A DNA stretch of 64,000 nucleotides from Amycolatopsis albispora (lineage in GTDB: Bacteria > Actinomycetota > Actinomycetes > Mycobacteriales > Pseudonocardiaceae). Shown here piece by piece: positions 24,848-32,508 of the stretch. Made by a program: the position numbers and the translations under genes. Position 1 is the first letter of the stretch. The number at the start of each line of letters is the position of its first letter. The DNA is taken from positions 1,364,001-1,428,000 of the forward strand of contig NZ_CP015163.1 in the NCBI RefSeq assembly GCF_003312875.1, read 5' to 3'. The notes below the pieces were generated by a model. It was not told where the DNA came from, ran no database searches, and was given only the letters and a program-made list of their open reading frames with translations.

Positions 24848-26195
24848 CGGGCAACCTGTCGTCCGGGGCCGGGGAACCGAGCTCGCCTGTGTTGCCACTA
24901 CCTACGGCTGACGCGGCCGGTTCGTTCACGCCCAGCCGGTCGGTCGGCACGCGGTGCGTTTCGCGTGCGGTCGCCGCGGCACCGGCGGCGACCAGGCAGA
25001 CCGCCGCGGTGAAGATCGCCACGCCCAGCCAGTCCTCTTTGCCGGACCCGATCGCGGCCACCACGCTCGGCGCGAAGCCCGCCACCGCGAAGCCGACCTG
25101 CGTGCCGATCGCCACGCCGGACAACCGCACCCGCGCGCTGAACATCTCGCCGTAGAAAGCGGGCCACACCCCGTTGACCCCGCTGTAGACCACGCCGAAC
25201 AACAGCAGCCCGAAGGCGAAGATGAGCGGGAACTGCCCCACCGAGATGGACCACAGGTACGGGAAGATCAGCAGCCCGCAGGCGAGGCAGCCGCCGATGA
25301 ACACCGGCTTGCGGCCGATCCGGTCGGCGAGCGCGGCCAGTGCCGGGATCGCCGCCAGCGCCAGCACGTTGGCCAGCACGCCCACCCACAGCATCGGCGT
25401 GCGTTCCAGCCCGATGGTGTTCACCGCGTAGCTGAGCGCGTAGACGGTGAAGATCGTGCTCACCGAGGCGATCGTGGCGGCGACGACCACCCGCAGCACG
25501 TCGGCCCAGTGGTCGCGGAACAGCACGGCGACCGGCAGCTTGGCCACCTCGGCGCGTTCGAACACCGGTGTCTCGTCCAGCTTGCGCCGCACCACAAAAC
25601 CGACGACGACCACCAGCGCGCTGCACCAGAACGGCAGGCGCCAGCCCCACGACAGCAGCTGGTCCTCGGGCAGCGCGGCGATCGGCAGGAACACCGCGGT
25701 GGCCAGGATCTGCCCGGCCTGGGTGCCGCTGAGGGTGAAGCTGGTGTAGTAGGCGCGCCGGTGCTCGGGGGCGTGCTCCAGCGACATCGAGTTCGCGCTG
25801 GCCTGCTCGCCCGCGGCGGACAGGCCCTGCAGCAACCGCAGCACCACCAGCAGGATCGGGGCGAGCACACCGACGTCGGCGTAGGTCGGCAGGCAGCCGA
25901 CCGCGAAGGTGGCCACGCCCATCAGCAGCAGGGTGAACACCAGGACCTTCTTGCGGCCGAACCGGTCCCCGACGTGCCCGAGGATGACCGCGCCGATCGG
26001 CCGTGCCAGGTAACCGACGCCGAAGGTGGCCAGCGCCAGCAGCGTGCCGGCGGCGGGCGCGGAGGCGGGGAAGAAGATCTTGTTGAACACCAGCGCCGCG
26101 GCGGTGCCGTAGATGAAGAAGTCGTAGTACTCGAGCGCGCTGCCGATCCAGGCGGCCAGCGCGGCCTTGCGTGGCATGCCCTGCACAGGGGTCAC
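24786..26195 (-). CDS. MFS metabolite:H+ symporter (MHS family), quinate/shikimate-type candidate
   Basis: 469 aa from GTG 26195, chosen for AGGAG 6 nt upstream. 12 TM segments with the MHS motifs AAWIGSALEYYDFFIYGTAA and GHVGDRFGRKKVLV. A hydrophilic tail of about 55 residues rich in P, T and D ends the protein and overlaps the next gene. A shikimate dehydrogenase and a dehydroshikimate dehydratase-like gene lie beyond the divergent TetR gene, and both promoters share a TGAAC-N5-AGTTAGT motif. Import of quinate, shikimate or protocatechuate is therefore inferred. Confidence 0.87.
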   Translation of the reverse strand: MTPVQGMPRKAALAAWIGSALEYYDFFIYGTAAALVFNKIFFPASAPAAGTLLALATFGVGYLARPIGAVILGHVGDRFGRKKVLVFTLLLMGVATFAVGCLPTYADVGVLAPILLVVLRLLQGLSAAGEQASANSMSLEHAPEHRRAYYTSFTLSGTQAGQILATAVFLPIAALPEDQLLSWGWRLPFWCSALVVVVGFVVRRKLDETPVFERAEVAKLPVAVLFRDHWADVLRVVVAATIASVSTIFTVYALSYAVNTIGLERTPMLWVGVLANVLALAAIPALAALADRIGRKPVFIGGCLACGLLIFPYLWSISVGQFPLIFAFGLLLFGVVYSGVNGVWPAFYGEMFSARVRLSGVAIGTQVGFAVAGFAPSVVAAIGSGKEDWLGVAIFTAAVCLVAAGAAATARETHRVPTDRLGVNEPAASAVGSGNTGELGSPAPDDRLPDVTTPPAHHDNDTRPQAPRR

Positions 26196-26252
26196 CGTGG
26201 GCTCCTGAAGTCCGTGCTCCGTTGCTCAGACACAGCGGGGAGGCGGGGTTAA

Positions 26253-26269
26253 TGAACCATCTAGTTAGT
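26253..26269. promoter_or_regulatory. TetR operator candidate upstream of the MHS transporter
   Basis: TGAAC-N5-AGTTAGT, shared with identical spacing at 27036-27052. It lies 58 bp upstream of the transporter's GTG. The region also has arms GTTAA (26248-26252) and TTAAC (26269-26273). It is the likely site of the TetR protein encoded between the two targets. Confidence 0.45.
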
Positions 26270-26317
26270 TAACACAGGCTGGACAACGGCGCCCCCGATG
26301 TCAACCCCCGGGCTGGA

Positions 26318-26959
26318 TCAGGCGGTGAGGTAGTTGATGACCAGGTCGCCGAGCATGCGGCGCTGCTGCTCCCGGCGTTCCGGGTCGAGCAGGTCGCGGC
26401 CGAAGATGGCGGCGAAGGTGTGCCGGTTGGCCAGCCGGAACACGCAGTACGAGCTGATCACCATGTGGATGTCGAGCGGATCGGCGTCGGCGCGGAAGCG
26501 GCCGGCCGCGCGCCCGCGGTCCAGGATGCGCGTGAGCACGTCGAGCGCGGGATTGGCCAGTCCGGACAGCACCTCGGAGCGCGCGATGTGCTCGGCGCGG
26601 TGGATGTTCTCGATGCTGACCAGCCGGATGAAGTCCGGGTGCGCCTCGTGGTGGTCGAAGGTCAGCTCGGCGAGCTGCCGGATGGCTTCCTCCGGCTCGA
26701 GGTGCTCGACGTCGAGCTGCTGTTCGAGCCCGCGGATCGCCGCGTAGGCTCGCTCCAGCACGGCGACGTAGAGCTGCTCCTTGCCGCCGAAGTAGTAGTA
26801 GATCATCCGCTTGGTGGTGCTGGTCCTGGCGGCGATCTCGTCCACCCTGGCCCCGGTGTAGCCCTTGTCGGCGAACTCCCTGGTGGCCATCTCGAGAATG
26901 TCGGCGCGGGTGCGTTCCTTGTCGCGCTGCCGCTCGACCTCGGACGACGGTGCGGCCAC
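26318..26959 (-). CDS. TetR/AcrR family transcriptional regulator
   Basis: 213 aa, GTG start with GGAGGGAG upstream. HTH: ADILEMATREFADKGYTGAR and TSTTKRMIYYYFGGKEQLY. It has the C-terminal domain of the subgroup found with aromatic-acid catabolic genes. It sits between the MHS transporter gene and the divergent shikimate dehydrogenase gene and probably regulates both. Confidence 0.88.
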   Translation of the reverse strand: MAAPSSEVERQRDKERTRADILEMATREFADKGYTGARVDEIAARTSTTKRMIYYYFGGKEQLYVAVLERAYAAIRGLEQQLDVEHLEPEEAIRQLAELTFDHHEAHPDFIRLVSIENIHRAEHIARSEVLSGLANPALDVLTRILDRGRAAGRFRADADPLDIHMVISSYCVFRLANRHTFAAIFGRDLLDPERREQQRRMLGDLVINYLTA

Positions 26960-27035
26960 CGGCTCCCTCCGATTCGTTCGCGGACACCCAACTCTAGCCC
27001 AGCCCCCTTCACGGGCGCCGGACCGCGGGCTACAG

Positions 27036-27052
27036 TGAACTCACCAGTTAGT
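27036..27052. promoter_or_regulatory. TetR operator candidate upstream of shikimate dehydrogenase
   Basis: TGAAC-N5-AGTTAGT, the same pattern as at 26253. It ends 24 bp before the shikimate dehydrogenase start and lies between divergent genes, so it could control the TetR gene itself as well. Confidence 0.45.
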
Positions 27053-27076
27053 ACATTAATCGCCGGAAGGCCTGTG

Positions 27077-27931
27077 GTGACCAGCTATCTCATCGGACTG
27101 ATCGGCGCCGGCATCGGCCCGTCGCTGAGCCCGGCCCTGCACGAACGCGAGGCGGACCGGCTCGGCCTGCGTTACCTCTACCGCCGCCTGGACCTCGACG
27201 AACTCGGCCGCCCGGCCGGGCAGGTGCTCGAAGCCGCGCGGCTGGCCGGGTTCGACGGGCTCAACGTGACCCATCCGGTCAAGCAGTCCGTGCTGGGCCA
27301 CCTCGACGAGCTGTCACCGGAGGCCGCCGCGCTCGGCGCGGTGAACACCGTGGTCTTCGACCGCGGGCGCGCGATCGGGCACAACACCGACAGCACCGGG
27401 TTCGCCGGCAGCCTCAGCCGTGGCCTGCCTGAGGCCACAATGGACACCGTGCTGCTGCTGGGCGCGGGTGGCGCGGGCGCGGCGGTCGCGCACGCGCTGC
27501 TCTCGCTGGGTACCGGGACGCTGCACGTCCACGATGTCGATTCCGGACGGGCGGCGAAGCTGGTTTCCGCGCTGTGCGAGCGTTTTGGCGACGGCCGGGC
27601 GGTCGTCGGCGAGCTCGGCGTGCTGGACACCGCCGACGGCCTGGTACACGCGACCCCGACCGGGATGGCGCGTTACCCCGGCAGCCCGGTGCCCGCGTCG
27701 GCACTGCGGCCGGAGCTGTGGGTGGCCGACATCGTCTACCGTCCACTTGAGACCGAACTGCTGCGCGCGGCGGCCGCCCGCGGTTGCCGCGTGCTCGACG
27801 GCGGCGGCATGGTCGTGTTGCAGGCCGCCGACTCGTTCCGCCTGTTCACCGGGGTCGAGCCGGACGCCGAGCGCATGCTGCGGCACTTCGGCGAACTCGC
27901 GGCGGAGGAAGGGGTGTACGCCCGTGGCTGA
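27077..27931 (+). CDS. shikimate/quinate dehydrogenase
   Basis: 284 aa from GTG 27077 (GGAAGG 6 nt before; GTG 27074 is the alternative). AroE fold: the GPSLSPALHEREADR start, the substrate motif FDGLNVTHPVKQSVL, NTDSTGFAGSL, the NAD(P) loop LLLGAGGAGAAVAHAL and the end GGGMVVLQAADSFRLFTG. The family interconverts shikimate and 3-dehydroshikimate (or quinate and dehydroquinate). The overlapping downstream gene is a dehydroshikimate dehydratase type, which points to catabolic use rather than aromatic amino acid synthesis. Confidence 0.9.
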   Translation: MTSYLIGLIGAGIGPSLSPALHEREADRLGLRYLYRRLDLDELGRPAGQVLEAARLAGFDGLNVTHPVKQSVLGHLDELSPEAAALGAVNTVVFDRGRAIGHNTDSTGFAGSLSRGLPEATMDTVLLLGAGGAGAAVAHALLSLGTGTLHVHDVDSGRAAKLVSALCERFGDGRAVVGELGVLDTADGLVHATPTGMARYPGSPVPASALRPELWVADIVYRPLETELLRAAAARGCRVLDGGGMVVLQAADSFRLFTGVEPDAERMLRHFGELAAEEGVYARG

Positions 27932-29678
27932 GCGCCGGACCGCCATCGCCACCGTGTGCCTGTCGGGCACGCTGGAGGACAAGCTGGCCGCCGCCTCGTC
28001 GGCCGGGTTCGACGGGGTGGAGATCTTCGAGAACGACCTGCTGGCGTCGCGGTTGTCCCCGGCCGGGATCCGGCGCCACTGCGCGGACCTGGGCCTGTCG
28101 ATAGACCTGTACCAGCCGTTCCGCGATTTCGAGGCGGTGCCGCCGGAGCTGCTGCGGGCCAATCTCCGCCGGGCCGAGCGCAAGCTCGACCTGATGGCCG
28201 AACTCGGCACCGGCACCATTCTGGTCTGCTCGTCGGTGTCACCCGATGCGGTGGACGACGACGAACTGGCCGCCGAGCACCTGCACGCGCTGGCCGAGCT
28301 CGCCGCCGAACGCGGCATGCGGATCGCGTACGAGGCACTGGCGTGGGGCCGGTTCGTCAACACCTACCAGCGGTCGTGGCGGATCGTGCGGCGTGCCGCG
28401 CACCCGGCGCTCGGCCTGTGCCTGGACAGCTTCCACATCCTGTCGGTGGGCGGCGATCCGGCCGCGATCCGCACGATCCCCGGCGAAAAGATCTTCTTCG
28501 TGCAGCTCGCCGACGCGCCCCGGCTGGCGATGGACGTGCTGCAGTGGAGCAGGCACCACCGGCTCTTCCCCGGCCAGGGCGAGTTCGACCTGACCGCGTT
28601 CACCGGGCACGTGCTGGCCACCGGGTACCGCGGGCCGCTGTCGCTGGAGGTGTTCAACGACGTCTTCCGGCAGGCCGATCCGCGGCTCACCGCGGTGGAC
28701 GCGATGCGCTCGCTGCTGGCGTTGCGGGAGTCGCTGGGCCTGGCCGAACTGCCCGAAGCGCCGGCGTTGCACGGGCACGCGTTCGCCGAACTCGCCGCGC
28801 CGGCGGGGGAGGACGTGGGCAAGGTGCTGGCCGGTCTCGGGTTCACCGTCGCGGGTCACCACCGGACCAAGCCGGTCCAGCTGTGGGCGCAGAACGGGGC
28901 TCGCGTGCTGGTCAACAAAACCGGCGAGCGCACCGCGATCGCGGTGGACAGCGAGGACCCCGGGCGTTCGGCCCGCCGTGCCGAGGCGTATCTCGCGCAG
29001 CCGTTGCGGCGTGGCCGGGAGGCGGTCGCGGCGCCCGACTCCACCGAACTGTTCTTCTGCGGCGGTGACGACTGGCTGGCCGACTTCGAGCCGGCCGGCG
29101 AGGCCGGGCGCACGGCGGGCATCACCGGCATCGACCACGTGGCGCTGACCCAGCCGTTCGACCAGTTCGAGGAAGCCGCGTTGTTCTACCGGTCGGTGCT
29201 GGGCCTGCGGCTGGACCCGGTGGTGGAGTTCGCCGCGCCGTTCGGCCTGGTGCGCAGCCGTGCCGCCGCGCACCAGGGCGTGCGGCTGACCCTGGACACC
29301 GCGCTCGTGCGCCGCGGGGAATGGGCGCCCGCCGTGCGCGAGCCGCAGCACATCGCCTTCGCCACCGGTGACGCGATCGCCAGCGCGAAGGCGATGCGTG
29401 CGCTGGGCGCGCCCCTGCTGGACATCCCCGGCAACTACTACGACGACCTCGAGGCCCGCCTCGACCTCGACCCGGGGTTGCTGGCCGAGCTGCGGGCGCA
29501 GTCGGTGCTGTACGACCGCGACGAGCACGGCGAATTCCTGCACTTCTACACCGAGCTGGCGGGGGAGCGGGTGTTCTTCGAGGTGGTGCAGCGCATCGGC
29601 GGATACCGGGGCTACGGCGTGGCGAACGCGCCGATCCGCATGGCCGCCCACCGCGACCGCCGCCTCAACGGCCGCTAG
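27924..29678 (+). CDS. 3-dehydroshikimate dehydratase/HPPD-like fusion (QuiC1 type)
   Basis: 584 aa, GTG start overlapping the shikimate dehydrogenase by 8 nt. Residues 1 to about 270 are a sugar-phosphate isomerase-like TIM barrel (IATVCLSGTLEDKL, GFDGVEIFENDLL, LSLEVFNDVF). Residues about 285-584 are a vicinal-oxygen-chelate, 4-hydroxyphenylpyruvate dioxygenase-like domain keeping the metal ligands H in GIDHVALT, H in PQHIAFAT and E in RVFFEVVQR. This two-domain order matches QuiC1 of Pseudomonas, which dehydrates 3-dehydroshikimate to protocatechuate. No protocatechuate ring-cleavage genes are in the window. Confidence 0.85.
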   Translation: MAERRTAIATVCLSGTLEDKLAAASSAGFDGVEIFENDLLASRLSPAGIRRHCADLGLSIDLYQPFRDFEAVPPELLRANLRRAERKLDLMAELGTGTILVCSSVSPDAVDDDELAAEHLHALAELAAERGMRIAYEALAWGRFVNTYQRSWRIVRRAAHPALGLCLDSFHILSVGGDPAAIRTIPGEKIFFVQLADAPRLAMDVLQWSRHHRLFPGQGEFDLTAFTGHVLATGYRGPLSLEVFNDVFRQADPRLTAVDAMRSLLALRESLGLAELPEAPALHGHAFAELAAPAGEDVGKVLAGLGFTVAGHHRTKPVQLWAQNGARVLVNKTGERTAIAVDSEDPGRSARRAEAYLAQPLRRGREAVAAPDSTELFFCGGDDWLADFEPAGEAGRTAGITGIDHVALTQPFDQFEEAALFYRSVLGLRLDPVVEFAAPFGLVRSRAAAHQGVRLTLDTALVRRGEWAPAVREPQHIAFATGDAIASAKAMRALGAPLLDIPGNYYDDLEARLDLDPGLLAELRAQSVLYDRDEHGEFLHFYTELAGERVFFEVVQRIGGYRGYGVANAPIRMAAHRDRRLNGR

Positions 29679-29748
29679 GGCGCCCTAGGGTGCGTGGCCA
29701 GGACCTTCGCGCCCAGGGCCGGGGTCGAGGCCGGGCTATGCTGCGGAG

Positions 29749-30372
29749 GTGACAGTTGCCTCCCGGGGGCGGATCGACAAGCGGCAGGCGATCCTGACCG
29801 CCGCGTTCACCGTCTTCGCTCGCCGCGGCTACGCCGAAGCCTGCGTCAAGGAGATCGCGGAGGAAGCGGGCGTCGCCAAGCCGACCGTCTACAACCACCT
29901 CAACGACAAGGAAAACCTGTTCCGCCACGCCATCGAAGCCGCCGCCGACGAAGTGATGGCGGCCAATCTCGAGGTGGTGGAGCGCCTGCGCGAACCGGGA
30001 CCGGACCTGCGCGCGGCGCTGGCGGACGTGGCGCACCGGCTGGTCCAGGTGTGCTGTGCCGAGCGGTCGCGGTCGCTGCGGCGGCTGACCTACGGCCAGG
30101 TGGCGCGGTTCCCCGAGCTGATCGAGCTGGTGCAGACCCGCACCGCGGACAGGGTCGCCGAGGCGCTGGCCGACCGGCTCGCGCGGTTCTCGCTGGCCGG
30201 CCGCCTGCGCCCGTGCGACCCGGCGGCGGCTTCGGAGCAGCTGCTCGCGCTGCTGACCGGCCCGCTGGAAACGCGGTCGCGGCTGGGCACGCGCAAGGTG
30301 CCCGCGGCGGAAATGCGCGCCGTCGCCGACGCGGCCGTCGACACCTTCCTCCGCGCCTACGCCGCCGAATGA
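29749..30372 (+). CDS. TetR/AcrR family transcriptional regulator
   Basis: 207 aa, GTG start within a GGAGGTGA string. HTH: QAILTAAFTVFARRGYAEAC and GVAKPTVYNHLNDKENLF. The C-terminal domain is of the AefR-like kind. It overlaps the next small membrane protein gene by 4 nt (ATGA). Targets are not evident; the small membrane protein is the nearest candidate. Confidence 0.86.
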   Translation: MTVASRGRIDKRQAILTAAFTVFARRGYAEACVKEIAEEAGVAKPTVYNHLNDKENLFRHAIEAAADEVMAANLEVVERLREPGPDLRAALADVAHRLVQVCCAERSRSLRRLTYGQVARFPELIELVQTRTADRVAEALADRLARFSLAGRLRPCDPAAASEQLLALLTGPLETRSRLGTRKVPAAEMRAVADAAVDTFLRAYAAE

Positions 30373-30635
30373 CCGCCATGCGGACCCGGCCGGTGCGGGA
30401 GCGCCCGGGCAAGCGCGCGTGGCTCGGCCCGCTCTCCCTGCTGCTGGGCGTGGTGTGCTGGTGGGTGCCGCTGGGCTGGATGGTGGCCGTCGTGGCGATC
30501 GCCTGCGCCACCGCGTCGATCCTCACCGACCGCCAGTACCGGCTCGACTGGACCGCGGTGACCGGGGCCTCGGTGGCGGCCGGTCAGCTGTTCTTCACGG
30601 TGTTCCTGATGGCGATGGAGGCCGCTGGGCACTGA
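30369..30635 (+). CDS. small two-TM membrane protein
   Basis: 88 aa, ATG overlapping the TetR stop. A basic N-terminus (RTRPVRERPGKRAW) is followed by two or three hydrophobic segments, LGPLSLLLGVVCWWVPLGW, MVAVVAIACATASIL and a final VAAGQLFFTVFLMAM. The layout is DUF4190-like, but I do not assign a family. Coupled to the TetR gene. Confidence 0.62.
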   Translation: MTAMRTRPVRERPGKRAWLGPLSLLLGVVCWWVPLGWMVAVVAIACATASILTDRQYRLDWTAVTGASVAAGQLFFTVFLMAMEAAGH

Positions 30636-30665
30636 CAGCACTGACAGCACTGACACCGTGTCAGT
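30630..30665. terminator. 9-bp triplicate and hairpin between convergent genes
   Basis: CACTGACAG is repeated in tandem at 30630 and 30639, then CACTGACAC at 30648. The last copy is part of a perfect hairpin ACTGACAC-C-GTGTCAGT (30649-30665) that overlaps both gene ends, including the stop codon of the ABC exporter gene. Probably a bidirectional terminator made by local duplication. Confidence 0.5.
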
Positions 30666-32508
30666 CCGTCGCCGGTTGGCGGAACTGCGCGGCGTAGAGG
30701 CGGTGGTAGGCACCCTCGGCGGCGAGCAGTTCCGCGTGCGTGCCCTGTTCGACGATGCGGCCCGCCTCCATCACCAGGATCAGGTCGGCGTCGCGGATGG
30801 TGGACAGCCGGTGCGCGATGACAAAGCTCGTGCGGTTGGACCGCAGCGCCGCCATCGCGTGCTGCACCAGCGATTCCGTGCGCGTGTCCACCGAACTCGT
30901 GGCCTCGTCGAGGATCAGCAGCGACGGGTCGGCCAGGAAGGCCCGCGCGATGGTGAGCAGCTGCTTCTCCCCGGCGCTGACGTTCGTGCCGTCGTCGTCG
31001 ATCACCGTGTCGTAGCCGTCGGGCAGGCTGCGCACGAACCGGTCGACGAAGGTGGCCTTCGCCGCCGCCTCGATCTGCTCGTCGGTGGCGCCCGGCCTGC
31101 CGTAGGCGATGTTGTCGCGGATGGTGCCGCCGAACAGCCAGGTGTCCTGCAGCACCATGCCGATCTGCCCGCGCAGCGCGGCGCGGCCGAGCCGGGTGAT
31201 GTCGGTGCGGTCCAGGGTGATCCGGCCCGAGTCCAGCTCGTAGAACCGCATGATCAGGTTGACCAGCGTGGTCTTGCCCGCCCCGGTCGGCCCGACCACG
31301 GCCACCGTCTGGCCCGGTTCGGCGACCAGCGACAGGTCCTCGATCAGCGGGGTGTCCGGTTCGTAGCGGAAGCTCACGTGCTCGAACTCGACCCGCCCGC
31401 GCCGCGGCCCTGCGGGCGCCGGCTCGGCCGGGTCCGGCTCCTGCTCCTCGGCGTCGAGCAGCTCGAACACCCGCTCCGCCGAAGCCACGCCGGACTGCAG
31501 CAGGTTCGCCATCGACGCCGCCTGGGTCAGCGGCTGGGTGAACTGCCGCGAGTACTGCAGGAACGCCTGCACGTCACCGATGGTCATCGCGCCGGTGGTC
31601 ACCCGCAGCCCGCCGATCACCGCCAGCGCGAGATAGCTGAGATTGGACACGAACATCATCGACGGCATGATCACGCCGGAGACGAACTGCGCGCCGAGGC
31701 TGGCACCGAACAGCTTGCCGTTGCGCTCGCCGAACTCCCGCTCCACCTCCTCGCGGCGGCCGAACGCGGTGACCAGCTCGTGCCCGGAGTAGGCCTCCTC
31801 GATCTGCGCGTTGAGCGAGCCGGTGTGCTTCCACTGCGCCACGAACAGCTTCTGCGACCGCTTCCCGATCAGCCGGGTGACCACAATGGACAGTGGAACG
31901 GCGGTGAGCGCGACCAGCGCCAGCAGCGGCGAGATGACCAGCATCATCACCAGCACGCCGAGCACGGTCAGCACCGCGGACAGCAGCTGGCTCAGCGTCT
32001 GCAGCAGGGTCAGCGAGATGTTGTCGATGTCGTTGGTGACGCGGCTGAGCAGCTCACCACGCGGCTGCCGGTCGTAGTACCGCAGCGGCAGCCGGTGCAG
32101 CTTGCCCTCGACCTCTTCGCGCAGCCGGAACACGAAGCGCTGCACCACGTTGTTCAGCAGCCTGCCCTGCAGCCAGGCGAACACCGACGAGGCCAGGTAC
32201 AGCGCGAGCACCCAGGCGAGCACCTCACCGAGCGCGGCGAAGTCCAGCGCGCCGCGCTGCACCCCGGCGATCACCACGTCCGTGGCGTGGCCGAGCACCT
32301 TGGGCCCGGCCACCGACAGCGCGACGCTCGCCACGCCGAGCACGACGATCACCAGCAGCAGGCGGCGTTCACCGCGCAACCGGCCGAGCAGCCGCTTCGC
32401 CGAGGTCGAGAAGTTCTCCGCCTTGCTGGCGGGCATGCCGATGCCGGGCCCGCGGCCGAACATCGAGGCCTGCGGCTGCGGCGGGCGGTTCGTGGCGGGG
32501 GCGCTCAT
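30661..32508 (-). CDS. ABC exporter half-transporter, subunit with canonical Walker B
   Basis: 615 aa from ATG 32508. An N-terminal 6-TM exporter domain (to about 330) is followed by an ATPase with Walker A GPTGAGKTTL and Walker B LLILDEATSSVD (catalytic Glu present). Its signature loop is NVSAGEKQ rather than LSGGQ. It overlaps the partner subunit gene by 4 nt, forming a heterodimeric exporter of drugs, lipids or peptides. The altered signature faces the partner's altered Walker B, making one degenerate and one normal ATP site. Confidence 0.9.
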   Translation of the reverse strand: MSAPATNRPPQPQASMFGRGPGIGMPASKAENFSTSAKRLLGRLRGERRLLLVIVVLGVASVALSVAGPKVLGHATDVVIAGVQRGALDFAALGEVLAWVLALYLASSVFAWLQGRLLNNVVQRFVFRLREEVEGKLHRLPLRYYDRQPRGELLSRVTNDIDNISLTLLQTLSQLLSAVLTVLGVLVMMLVISPLLALVALTAVPLSIVVTRLIGKRSQKLFVAQWKHTGSLNAQIEEAYSGHELVTAFGRREEVEREFGERNGKLFGASLGAQFVSGVIMPSMMFVSNLSYLALAVIGGLRVTTGAMTIGDVQAFLQYSRQFTQPLTQAASMANLLQSGVASAERVFELLDAEEQEPDPAEPAPAGPRRGRVEFEHVSFRYEPDTPLIEDLSLVAEPGQTVAVVGPTGAGKTTLVNLIMRFYELDSGRITLDRTDITRLGRAALRGQIGMVLQDTWLFGGTIRDNIAYGRPGATDEQIEAAAKATFVDRFVRSLPDGYDTVIDDDGTNVSAGEKQLLTIARAFLADPSLLILDEATSSVDTRTESLVQHAMAALRSNRTSFVIAHRLSTIRDADLILVMEAGRIVEQGTHAELLAAEGAYHRLYAAQFRQPATD

